The position numbers and the translations under genes are program-made. The notes under the pieces are model-generated. The model did not search any database and was not told the origin of the DNA. It saw only the letters and a program-made list of their open reading frames with translations. Below, piece after piece: positions 25,663-34,344 of a stretch of DNA of 64,000 bases. Location of the stretch: the NCBI RefSeq assembly GCF_001556185.1, contig NZ_LSIJ01000105.1, forward strand, positions 1 through 64,000. Reading direction: 5' to 3'. Origin of the DNA: Sphingomonas sp. CCH10-B3. GTDB lineage: Bacteria > Pseudomonadota > Alphaproteobacteria > Sphingomonadales > Sphingomonadaceae. Within the stretch, counting starts at the first letter, position 1. Each line of letters opens with the position of its first letter.

Positions 25663-26103
25663 TCAGCCTCGTGGGGGACGCAGAAGGGCTTCCGGTAAAA
25701 GACCGCTGATGACGAAGTCTTTGGAAACGAACCAGTCGCCTGAAACGGCGAAGAAAGTAGCAGTCATGCCAGTGCTAGGCACGATGTCCGCCAACCCATG
25801 AATGACCGTGTGGGTCGCCTTATGAAGATCGACTTCCGGCATGGACGGACTATCGTCATCATGCTGGACAAGAGCGCTTTCGATCCTCGTCTCATCATGG
25901 CCGGCCATCGAACTGTGCCAAGCATTCAAGCCGAGCACGTTGAGCATCGCTAGCATGGCCAACAGCGCGCCAACGATGAGGTATCGATTGGCGGCTTTTG
26001 CATGAAGGACATGGCGTTGGCCGAGGCGCATCTTCTTTTTACTATCGGCAAATGCGCAAATCGGCAATCCCGACCTTCCCGCAAGACAGCGAACGGCCCT
26101 CAT
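25663..26103 (-). CDS. Small membrane-anchored protein upstream of czcC, unidentified
   Basis: 146 residues if translated from the ATG at 26103, which overlaps the stop of the MFS exporter gene (ATGA). An internal ATG at 26031 (MRLGQRHVLH) is an alternative. One hydrophobic segment (YLIVGALLAMLAMLNVLGLNAW) is followed by a periplasm-like region with scattered His and Asp (VQHDDDSPSMPEVDLHKATHTVIHGLADI). No family was recognised. The position between a nickel-type exporter and czcCBA suggests a metal-linked accessory role, which is inference. Confidence 0.55.
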   Translation of the reverse strand: MRAVRCLAGRSGLPICAFADSKKKMRLGQRHVLHAKAANRYLIVGALLAMLAMLNVLGLNAWHSSMAGHDETRIESALVQHDDDSPSMPEVDLHKATHTVIHGLADIVPSTGMTATFFAVSGDWFVSKDFVISGLLPEALLRPPRG

Positions 26104-27443
26104 GCCCGCCTCGCCCAATGCGGGTGGAGATCGTCGATCATATAGGCGTGTGCGGCACCGTCGCCCGTATGATATAGACGAATATGCTCATGATCCTTCG
26201 GTAGATCGTCATGCTCGTGCGGCACGACATCGGGGTCGTCAGACGGCCAAAATAGCAAGGCAAAAATCGTGCCCGCACTTGCAAAAATCGCCATCGCACC
26301 GAACGCAGCGGTCATGGAGATATTGGCGCCGAGTTGACCAACCAGCGGATAGCATATCAGCCAGCATATGTGGCTGAGAGCAAACTGTGCGGCAAACAGC
26401 GCCGGCCTGTCTTCTGCATTGGCCGATCGTTTGAGCAACCGCCCCGAAGGCGTGACGCTCATCGAATATGCGATCCCCAGCACGACCCAACCAGCGAGCA
26501 ACATGTGCCAGTACGAAGGACCGACCGGAACGGCGATACTGATCCAGGTCATTGCGCCGAGGCCCACAGACAGGGCGACAGCTGCACCGACCATAACCCT
26601 TCGATCATCGATCCTGTCGAGCAATCGGGGCAGAAGCAGGGCTGCGGCGATCGAACCCAGACCATAAGCTGCCAGAGTCAGCGCCACGTCGCGTTGGGCC
26701 ATCCCGAGTAAGCTCTGGACGATGACCACGGTGTTGACGATTACCATAGAGCTGGCGGCGGCGGCGGACAAGGTAATCGCCAGCAGACCGAGCAAGCGCG
26801 GCGTCTGGAGGTAGATACGCATCCCGCGCGTGGTCTTGGCATAGAGGCTTTCCTGCCGATCTGCTGACCGCTCGGCGCGCGGCAGAATGACCGAAACGAC
26901 TAGCAGCGCCGAACCGATGAAACCGATCGCCGTGCCGGAAAACAGCCAATGGAAATTGATCACGGTCAACAAGGCGGCCGCCAGCATCGGGCTGGTGATA
27001 TTCTCCATGTCATAGGCGAGGCGCGACAGCGAGAGCGCGCGGGTATAGTCGCGCTCATCGGGCAGGACGTCGGGAATGGTCGCCTGGAAGGTCGGCGTAA
27101 ATGCCGCCGAGGCAGCCTGGAGCACGAAGATCAGGACATAGATTTGCCAAATCTCGCTCACGAAGGGCAGGCAGATCGCAACGGCCGCGCGCACGAGGTC
27201 CAGAGAAACGAGCAGCGCCCTGCGCGGGACGCGATCAGCAAAGGCCCCGGCGATGGGCGCAATCCCGATATAGGCGACCATCTTGATAGCGAGAGCTGTT
27301 CCCAAGACAGCGCCCGCATTGCCGCCAGCGAGATCGTAGGCCAGCAAGCCGAGCGCCACGGTCGCAAGGCCGGTCCCGACCAGGGCGATGACCTGGGCGA
27401 GCAGCAGATGCCGGTAGGTTCGGTTCGCAAGAACGGCGAGCAT
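26100..27443 (-). CDS. MFS exporter, NreB-like, with His-rich C-terminus
   Basis: 447 residues from the ATG at 27443; an in-frame ATG at 27464 lies within the operator, so the downstream start, which begins the usual MLAVLANRTYRHLLLAQVIALVGTGLA helix, is preferred. Twelve membrane segments and the loop-2 motif GAFADRVPRRALL identify an MFS antiporter. The last 45 residues contain PHEHDDLPKDHEHIRLYHTG and later HAYMIDDLHPHW, a His/Asp-rich tail like that of NreB/NrsD nickel exporters. The divergent neighbour is a CsoR/RcnR-type repressor, and the operator palindrome lies immediately before the start. Confidence 0.82.
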   Translation of the reverse strand: MLAVLANRTYRHLLLAQVIALVGTGLATVALGLLAYDLAGGNAGAVLGTALAIKMVAYIGIAPIAGAFADRVPRRALLVSLDLVRAAVAICLPFVSEIWQIYVLIFVLQAASAAFTPTFQATIPDVLPDERDYTRALSLSRLAYDMENITSPMLAAALLTVINFHWLFSGTAIGFIGSALLVVSVILPRAERSADRQESLYAKTTRGMRIYLQTPRLLGLLAITLSAAAASSMVIVNTVVIVQSLLGMAQRDVALTLAAYGLGSIAAALLLPRLLDRIDDRRVMVGAAVALSVGLGAMTWISIAVPVGPSYWHMLLAGWVVLGIAYSMSVTPSGRLLKRSANAEDRPALFAAQFALSHICWLICYPLVGQLGANISMTAAFGAMAIFASAGTIFALLFWPSDDPDVVPHEHDDLPKDHEHIRLYHTGDGAAHAYMIDDLHPHWARRA

Positions 27444-27463
27444 GGTTTCCAACGAGTCGGGCA

Positions 27464-27481
27464 TATCCCCCCAGGGGGATA
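27464..27481. promoter_or_regulatory. CsoR/RcnR-type operator palindrome
   Basis: TATCCCCCCAGGGGGATA is a nearly perfect palindrome with C- and G-tracts, the form expected for a CsoR/RcnR-family target. It sits 21 bp before the preferred start of the MFS exporter and about 155 bp before the divergent repressor gene, so one site could control both. It shares CCAGGGGGAT with the site upstream of rcnA. Confidence 0.7.
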
Positions 27482-27635
27482 CTTGCCTTTATCCTCGTTG
27501 CGGTTAAAAGGTCAATAAAGGACTGGTGTCGATCGCTCTTTCGGTCGGTGGCATCATGATCAAATTCCTACCTGGCGGTCGGTGAACCGAAAACTACGTC
27601 TCGACAGCATGACCTTAGGTAACGATGATAAGAAG

Positions 27636-27902
27636 ATGTCCCATCCCCATCCTCACTCGACCCATCCCGCAATCGTCAAACGCCTCAACCGGGCTACCGG
27701 TCATTTACGCAGCATCGTGGACATGATCGAGAACGGACGATCCTGCTCCGATATCGCCATGCAATTGCAGGCGGTCGAAAAGGCGATCGCGACCGCCAAG
27801 CGAACCTTGATCCAGGATCACCTCAGCCACTGCATCGGTGGCGATCCGGCGCACGGCGAAAAGGCGATGGCTGAGTTTCAAGCTATCTCTAAATATCTCT
27901 AA
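27636..27902 (+). CDS. Metal-sensing repressor, CsoR/RcnR family (Cys-containing)
   Basis: 88 residues from the ATG at 27636 (AGAAG upstream); the in-frame ATG at 27582 would add 18 residues without family resemblance. The N-terminus is MSHPHPHSTHPAIVKRLNRATGHLRSIVDMI, then ENGRSCSDIAMQLQAVEKAIATAKRTLIQDHLSHCI. The cysteine in GRSCSD matches the conserved ligand of CsoR/RcnR, and the DHLSHC cluster gives the helix-2 ligands. The family four-helix fold releases DNA when metal binds. It is divergent from the MFS exporter and likely controls it, and possibly the genes that follow on its own strand. Confidence 0.88.
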   Translation: MSHPHPHSTHPAIVKRLNRATGHLRSIVDMIENGRSCSDIAMQLQAVEKAIATAKRTLIQDHLSHCIGGDPAHGEKAMAEFQAISKYL

Positions 27903-27935
27903 CCGACGCAGCCGGGAAAGAACAGCGACGGAGCC

Positions 27936-28325
27936 ATGTCCACACTGTTTTCAAGTCAAACATTCCGCCGCTTTCTGTTGGGCCTGCTCGCCTTTGCTGT
28001 GCAACTTTCCGCTTGTCAGGCTATTGCACGCCACGCCCCTAGTGCAACGCTCGCTGCGGAGGCAGAACGCCATGCCGAATTAAAGCAGCAATCCGCTGCC
28101 CACGGCCACATCCATGACGACGGCGATGATGGCGAGCGCGTGCGTGGCCATGTGCATGGGCATAACCCGGCCGACCATAGCCATGATACGCCTATCGGTG
28201 TTGCCCAGTCAGGCGTCGATCTCCCTCTTGTGCAACAGGGATGGCCACCTCAGGCCGGACCGATATTGAGCGGCCGCAACAGCGACCCTATGGACCGCCC
28301 CCCGGAGTACCTGTCCTCGATGTGA
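27936..28325 (+). CDS. Secreted His/Asp-rich protein, unidentified
   Basis: 129 residues. A hydrophobic N-terminus (FLLGLLAFAVQLSACQA) may be a signal peptide, with a cysteine that could be a lipobox. The mature part is histidine- and aspartate-rich: HGHIHDDGDDGERVRGHVHG, then HNPADHSHDTP. This is the composition of periplasmic metal-buffering proteins. No family was recognised. It lies 33 bp after the repressor gene and 50 bp before the HupE-like gene, so it is probably part of the same nickel-responsive transcript. Confidence 0.6.
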   Translation: MSTLFSSQTFRRFLLGLLAFAVQLSACQAIARHAPSATLAAEAERHAELKQQSAAHGHIHDDGDDGERVRGHVHGHNPADHSHDTPIGVAQSGVDLPLVQQGWPPQAGPILSGRNSDPMDRPPEYLSSM

Positions 28326-28375
28326 CCGCGACGCCGCGCCAGCGCGGCAATTCACATAGATAGACAGGTATTCTC

Positions 28376-29107
28376 ATGATACAGGCTTTTACTGAGCCGG
28401 CGCACGGACGACGTGCGTCCTCCCGGCTCCTATTGTTATTGTTCTTGACCGGGCTGAGCCTCGTTCTTTGGACCGGCACCGCCTTCGCCCATGCCGTCGC
28501 CGAAGGCGATAAGGGCTATATCCAGGAGATCAGCGGGGTTCACCTGCTGGAGTTTATGTATCTCGGCGCCAAACATATGGTGACGGGATACGATCATATT
28601 TTATTTCTGTTCGGGATCATCTTCTTCCTCTATCGGATGAAGCATATCGCGATCTATGTCAGCCTGTTCGCGATCGGCCATTCGACGACCATGCTGCTGG
28701 GCGTTTTCTTCGACTTCGGCATCAACAGCTATATTATTGACGCGATCATCGGCTTTTCGATCGTCTATAAGGCGCTCGACAACCTTGGGGCGTTCCAACG
28801 CTGGTTCGGCTTCCAGCCGAACACCAAGGCTGCAACGCTGATATTCGGTTTCTGCCACGGCTTCGGCTTGGCGAACAAGATCATCGACTATGAGATTTCT
28901 CCCGACGGCCTGCTGCCTAACCTGCTGGCCTTCAATGTCGGCGTCGAACTCGGTCAGTTGCTCGCGCTCGCCGCCATTCTGATCATCATGGGCTTCTGGC
29001 GCCGAACGCCGAGCTTCTGGCGTCATGCCTACACCGCCAACGTCGTGATGATGACCGCCGGGTTCGTGCTGATCGGATATCAGCTCACCGGCTGGGTCGT
29101 CGCCTGA
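28376..29107 (+). CDS. HupE/UreJ-family membrane permease
   Basis: 243 residues. After a signal-like N-terminus ending in AFAHAVAEGD, the sequence runs HLLEFMYLGAKHMVTGYDHILFLFGIIFFLYRMKH with the family's HxxxGxDH-type motif, then FAIGHSTTMLLGVFF, FGFCHGFGLANKIID and FNVGVELGQLLALAAILI. HupE/UreJ proteins are nickel (or cobalt) permeases; whether this longer variant imports, exports or only senses metal is open. It is located between two unusual accessory proteins that often accompany it in czc/nickel islands. Confidence 0.85.
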   Translation: MIQAFTEPAHGRRASSRLLLLLFLTGLSLVLWTGTAFAHAVAEGDKGYIQEISGVHLLEFMYLGAKHMVTGYDHILFLFGIIFFLYRMKHIAIYVSLFAIGHSTTMLLGVFFDFGINSYIIDAIIGFSIVYKALDNLGAFQRWFGFQPNTKAATLIFGFCHGFGLANKIIDYEISPDGLLPNLLAFNVGVELGQLLALAAILIIMGFWRRTPSFWRHAYTANVVMMTAGFVLIGYQLTGWVVA

Positions 29108-29123
29108 TCAAAGGATTTGAACC

Positions 29124-29777
29124 ATGTATAACTCGCCCATACCCTCACAAGCCGAACTGCCGTCATCCGGCCAGCTTATCCGTTCGACCGTGATCGCTGC
29201 CGTGACAGCCGTCGCGCTCCTCGTCACGATCGTGCTCCCGGCCGAATATGGTGTCGATCCTACCGGAATCGGCCGCGCGCTCGGTTTCACTGATATGGGG
29301 GATATAAAGCGCCAACTCGCCGAAGAGGCCGAAGCGGACAGGAAAGTTGATACCGCCGCGAATGATGCCAGAAGCAGGGCCATCATCGAGGCCGCTGCAT
29401 CAGGAAGAACCATCGCCCCTGGGCAGAGCGCCGACGCCCCGCCCGCAGTCGACGCTGCGCCGGGCCGGACTGATCGGATGAGCGTCACTCTGAAACCCGG
29501 CGAGGGTGCAGAGGTGAAGCTCGTGATGAAACGAGGGGAAAAGGCGAGCTTCGTCTGGACCGTTCAAGGCGGAGCCGTGAATGTCGACCTCCACGGTGAC
29601 GGCGGCGGACAATCGATCAGCTACGAAAAGAAGCGCGGCCTTTCCAGGGGCGAAGGCGTAATTACGGCTGCGTTTAACGGCAATCATGGTTGGTATTGGC
29701 GCAATCGGGGTGATGCCGAAGTGACCGTGCTTCTGGAAACTCAAGGCCAGTATGCCGACATAAAGCGGCTAATCTAG
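29124..29777 (+). CDS. Transmembrane anchor protein associated with HupE
   Basis: 217 residues. One membrane helix near the N-terminus (STVIAAVTAVALLVTIVLP) is followed by EYGVDPTGIGRALGFTDMGDIKRQLAEEAEADRK, a low-complexity linker, and a beta-rich domain (MSVTLKPGEGAEVKLVMKRGEKASFVWTV… NVDLHGDGG… FNGNHGWYWRNRGDAEVTVLL). The family is usually just called a transmembrane anchor protein; its role is unknown. It follows the HupE-like gene by 16 bp and ends the metal cargo. Confidence 0.7.
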   Translation: MYNSPIPSQAELPSSGQLIRSTVIAAVTAVALLVTIVLPAEYGVDPTGIGRALGFTDMGDIKRQLAEEAEADRKVDTAANDARSRAIIEAAASGRTIAPGQSADAPPAVDAAPGRTDRMSVTLKPGEGAEVKLVMKRGEKASFVWTVQGGAVNVDLHGDGGGQSISYEKKRGLSRGEGVITAAFNGNHGWYWRNRGDAEVTVLLETQGQYADIKRLI

Positions 29778-29813
29778 CGCATAAAAACAGAGTGCCTTCC
29801 TTGGGATTCTACA

Positions 29814-29842
29814 GCCGATACCGAGTTATACTCGGTATCGGC
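29814..29842. promoter_or_regulatory. Perfect 12-bp inverted repeat before the LysR gene
   Basis: GCCGATACCGAG and CTCGGTATCGGC flank TTATA. It lies 41 bp before the LysR start and 36 bp after the preceding stop. No T-run follows on either strand, so a simple terminator is unlikely. The inner part, ATACCGAG–N–CTCGGTAT, has the symmetry of a LysR-type binding site, so an autoregulatory operator is the better guess. Confidence 0.55.
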
Positions 29843-29883
29843 CATTCAGATTGTACTGACCATGTCGGATTGAAGAAATAGAT

Positions 29884-30795
29884 ATGCCTTTCGACATTCG
29901 CCAACTTCGCTACGCCATCGCCGCGGCGGATCATGGCAGCTTCTATCGCGCGTCCAGGGTGCTGGACGTGGAGCAGTCGACGTTGAGCCGGGCCATCCTG
30001 AAGCTGGAGCGGGTGATCGGCGGACGGATTTTCAACCGCTCGCAGGGCGGCGTCAGCATGACGCTCGCCGGCGCGCAGTTCATCCGCGCGGCGCGGTCGA
30101 TGGTGGCGAACGCGGACAAGATGGTGGCAACGATGCGGGCGGCGGGCCAGGGCCGCGCGGGGGGACTTATGATCGGACACAACAGCGCGATCTCGGCCGG
30201 CCATCTGCGCGCCACCATACTGGGCTGGCGAGCGGCAAATCCCGATGTCGAGATCGACGGCGTGGAAGCCGACCGGGGCGCGCTGCTCGCGGGGCTCGAT
30301 ACGGGCGAGATCGATATCGCGGTCCTGGTCGGCGAAGCGGGCCATGCCGGATTCCGGCGTGAGGGGTTGTGGAACGAGCGTGTCATGGCCGCGTTGCCGG
30401 CAGATCATGCCCTTGCCGCAAGCGAGGCCGTTCATTGGACCGATTTGCGGCGCGAGCGCTTTCTGCTGCCTGCCGCCGATCCCGGCCCGGAAATCCGCGA
30501 CCTGCTGCTCGGCCGCCTGATGATGGCGGGCGAGCCTCCCGATATCAGGATGCATCAGGCCAGCCGCGAGGCGATCCTGAGCGTGCTGGGCGGCGGTCTG
30601 GGCGTGTCGATCGTCTGCGAGGGCGCGACGGGCGCTCGCTATCCCGACGTCATCTATCGCCCCGTCCAGGGCGAGCAGGGACCGGCCTTCATCAACTATT
30701 CGGGCTACTGGCGAAAGGACAACGCCAATCCCGCGCTGAGGCGTTTCCTCGCCTTCGTGCGCGACCGCTATGCGCTGTCCTTCGACATCCCGTGA
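29884..30795 (+). CDS. LysR-family transcriptional regulator of the ICE
   Basis: 303 residues. The N-terminal helix-turn-helix reads FDIRQLRYAIAAADHGSFYRASRVLDVEQSTLSRAILKLERVIGGRIFNR, followed by the co-inducer domain (MIGHNSAISAGHLRATILGWRAANPDVEIDGVEADRGALLAGL… DIAVLVGEAG…). A LysR gene at this place, next to the trb operon, is a common part of this alphaproteobacterial ICE backbone. The inducer is unknown. A strong palindrome precedes it. It faces the trb operon rather than being part of it. Confidence 0.88.
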   Translation: MPFDIRQLRYAIAAADHGSFYRASRVLDVEQSTLSRAILKLERVIGGRIFNRSQGGVSMTLAGAQFIRAARSMVANADKMVATMRAAGQGRAGGLMIGHNSAISAGHLRATILGWRAANPDVEIDGVEADRGALLAGLDTGEIDIAVLVGEAGHAGFRREGLWNERVMAALPADHALAASEAVHWTDLRRERFLLPAADPGPEIRDLLLGRLMMAGEPPDIRMHQASREAILSVLGGGLGVSIVCEGATGARYPDVIYRPVQGEQGPAFINYSGYWRKDNANPALRRFLAFVRDRYALSFDIP

Positions 30796-30880
30796 CCGCG
30801 CGAGACAGTGACATGCGACGTTAACAGGCGGGATCGCAACCAACGGCCGGCCTGATTTGCAACCGGAGAAAGGAGCCGTC

Positions 30881-31186
30881 ATGACGCAGGGAAAGACACT
30901 CATCATCGTGCTGGTCACGCTGATCGTCGGGTTCGGAGCGGGTTTCGTTCTGCGCCCGGTGATCGCGCCGGCCGAACCGGCAGCAGCGGTCGCGAGTCCT
31001 GTGCCCGTCGCCGCGCCCGCGGAGCCGCGCGGCAAGCAATATTTCGCGGCGCATCTCGACGAGGCCCGGCAGGTTCTGACACAGTGCGCGGAAGGCTCGA
31101 CGCGCGGCGACGAATGCTTCAATGCCGAGATGGCCGTGACCGAGGCGGAGGGCCGAGCGCGGCACAAGAAGTTCTTTGGCAATTGA
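30881..31186 (+). CDS. TrbK/EexN-like small membrane protein (second copy type)
   Basis: 101 residues from the ATG at 30881, with AAAGGAG eight bases upstream. It has one membrane helix (LIIVLVTLIVGFGAGFVL), a Pro/Ala linker, and a short C-terminal domain: EARQVLTQCAEGSTRGDECFNAEMAVTEAEG, ending KKFFGN. The C-x9-C spacing and the final basic-FFG sequence are the same as in the TrbK-like protein inside the trb operon (36077–35694), so this may also be an entry-exclusion or mating-pore accessory protein. It converges on the trb operon with a 16-bp gap. Confidence 0.6.
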   Translation: MTQGKTLIIVLVTLIVGFGAGFVLRPVIAPAEPAAAVASPVPVAAPAEPRGKQYFAAHLDEARQVLTQCAEGSTRGDECFNAEMAVTEAEGRARHKKFFGN

Positions 31187-31202
31187 CCACGCGAACGGGC
31201 TT

Positions 31203-31415
31203 TCAGTCCCCCTGCGCGCGATGCCGGCGAAAGGCGCGGTCGGTGGCCATGAACCGCTCCAGCATCGGCGCGATCAGGCGCGCGGGCGGGATCGGGCTGC
31301 CCTCGCCGAGAATCTCGCCGTAGCGCCGTAAATCCTCGAACAGCGGCGCGGGCAGTTCCACGGCGAGCTTGACGGGCTTGTCCTCGGGGATCTGCCCCAG
31401 CTTGAGTTTGGTCAT
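31203..31415 (-). CDS. DUF2274 protein, last gene of the trb operon
   Basis: 70 residues: MTKLKLGQIPEDKPVKLAVELPAPLFEDLRRYGEILGEG, then PPARLIAPMLERFMATDRAFRRHR. It is a ribbon-helix-helix-like small protein of the DUF2274 family, which regularly ends the trb operon of this ICE type. Its ATG overlaps the trbI stop by four bases. A role in regulating transfer is plausible but unproven. Confidence 0.85.
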   Translation of the reverse strand: MTKLKLGQIPEDKPVKLAVELPAPLFEDLRRYGEILGEGSPIPPARLIAPMLERFMATDRAFRRHRAQGD

Positions 31416-32634
31416 CGCGTTGCTCCGATGGGTTCGAGGATCAAATCTCTCGTCAGGACGACCCTGAGCGGATGCCCCGGCCGGATGGTGAGCGTCGGCT
31501 GCACATTGAGCTGCCGCCGCACGACCTGCTGTCCGGTCTGGTTGATGGTGTCCTGCGATCCCCGCCGAAGCGCGCGGGTGAGGTCGTCCTCGCTGTCGGC
31601 CCCCAGCTCGGCGCCGACGCCGAGCAAGGTCGAGACGGCGGCGGCTTTCAGCAGATTGCCCCAATGCTGATTGACGCGACCCTGTAGCCCCGCAAATCCC
31701 GCGGCGTCCGTTCCGGGCTGGCGCTCGAGAACGATCGAGCGCCCGTCCGGCATGATGAGGCGGTCCCAGGAGAGCAGCACACGCGTCTGCCCCGCGGCGA
31801 CCTCGCTGTCATATTCGCCGATCAGCCGTGCGCCCTGCGGAATGAGCAGGATGCGCCCGGTGATGCTGTCATAGACGTTCTGCGTCACCTGGGCGGTGAT
31901 CTGGCCGGGAAGGTCGGAACGGATGCCGGTGATCAGCGCGGCGGGGATGATGCTGCCGGCCTGGACAATGTTGGGCGAGGCCGGCGCGGTCAGCCGCTCG
32001 GCGCTGACAGTGCGCTGATTGGTCGCTTGCGCCATGAACGCCCGCTTGGCGGCTTGGTCGCCCTGCGCAGCCTCTGACGGTTGCGGAGCTGCGGCCTCCG
32101 GCGCTGCGATGGCGAGGCTCGGCAAGGACGGCATCGCACCGGTCCCGGCGCTGCTTCCGCCGAGGAACACCATGCTGGTGCGGGCTGCATCGCGTTCCTG
32201 GGCGATGCGCTGGCGAGCGGCTTCGGCGGCCTGGATGCGCGGATCGGGCTGCGCGCCGACCGGTGGCACGGGCACATTCTCCCCGCGCTGCTGCGCCGAG
32301 ACGATCGGGCCGCCGAGATCGCCGGGAAGCCTGGGGCCGAGCTTCGGGACCTGGCCGTAATCCTTCGGCCCCGAGGTGATGGTCTCGGATGCGGCGCGGC
32401 TGTCGGTATTGTAGAGTTCCTTCGCCGCCTGTTCTCCTTTGGGCGCGAGCGCATACCAGAGCGAGCCGCCGATACCGAGCCCCGCGACCACGCCGAGCGT
32501 CGCCAGCGCCTTCCTCGAAAGGCGCATGACGCGCGGCGCAGGCCCGCGAAGCTGAAAGGCGGCGGGGTTCGCGGATGCGGGTTGGGGGGATGCCTGCGGC
32601 GCTGGCTGGACGGGCGTATTGGTGGGATCGGCCA

Positions 32635-32635
<1 letters not shown>
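31412..32635 (-). CDS. trbI: Conjugal transfer protein TrbI (VirB10-like)
   Basis: 407 residues from the ATG at 32635. One membrane helix (LATLGVVAGLGIGGSLWYAL, about residues 45–65), a proline/alanine-rich periplasmic stalk, and the VirB10 C-terminal barrel: IVQAGSIIPAALITGIRSDLPGQITAQVTQNVYDSITGRILLIPQGARLIGEYDS, later NQTGQQVVRRQLNVQPTLTIRPGHPLRVVL. It spans from the inner to the outer membrane in the mating channel. ATGA overlaps with trbG upstream and DUF2274 downstream. A longer in-frame opening to 33031 lies inside trbG and is not used. Confidence 0.93.
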
Positions 32636-33653
<1,018 letters not shown>

Positions 33654-33657
<4 letters not shown>

Positions 33658-34337
33658 TGCGACAGCTCCTTGCTCCAGTTGAGGGCGTTGACGAACACGC
33701 CGAGCGGGTTCTTGCGCAGCGCGTCGGGGGTGCGCGGGGTCTGGACAACGACAGTGAGGATCGCCGACCAGCGGGTCGTCTCGGCGAGACTGCCGTCCTG
33801 ATAGCGCCGCTCGATCCAGGCGACGCGGAAGCTGTCGCCGGAGGCACGGATCACGCTGGAGACGTCCACCGCGACCTGCACCTTGCCGACCTGTGCGATC
33901 GGATCGTTGGCGCGCGCGTAGTCGTTGAGCGCCAGTGCGCCCTTGTCGGTCGTGAAATCGTAAGCCCTGAGCCAGTTCTGCCGGACGATGACCGGATCGG
34001 CCGGGATCGCCCTGACCTGCTCGATGAACCGGGCGAGATGGAACGCGATCTGCGGATCGGTCGGGCGGTAGCCGGTTTCGGCGGGAGCGACGGCCTGCGC
34101 TTCGCCGAGCCGATCGACCTGCACCACCCAGGGCACGATATGGCCGCGGGCGGATTGCCAGACGAGTCCGGCCGAGAGCCCACCGGACAGGGCGAGCGCG
34201 CCGAAGAAGGCAAGGCGCCAGTTCTTCGCCTGCACGCGGGCGGAACCGATGCGGTCGTCCCAGACCTGCGCGGCGCGCTGGTAGGGCGTCGCGGGTTCGG
34301 GGGTCTGGCCGTAGCGGATGGTGGGTCGTCGGAACAT
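33654..34337 (-). CDS. trbF: Conjugal transfer protein TrbF (VirB8-like)
   Basis: 227 residues. Cytoplasmic N-terminus with TPYQRAAQVWDDRIGSARVQAKNWRL, a single membrane helix (LAFFGALALSGGLSAGLVW), then the NTF2-like periplasmic domain (IVPWVVQVDRLGEAQAVAPAETGYRPTDPQIAFHLARFIEQVRAIP… WIERRYQDGSLAETTRWSAILTVVVQTPRTPDALRKNPLGVFV). It is an assembly factor of the inner-membrane platform. The closing NALNWSKEL is typical. Confidence 0.93.
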
Positions 34338-34344
34338 TTTCGGA

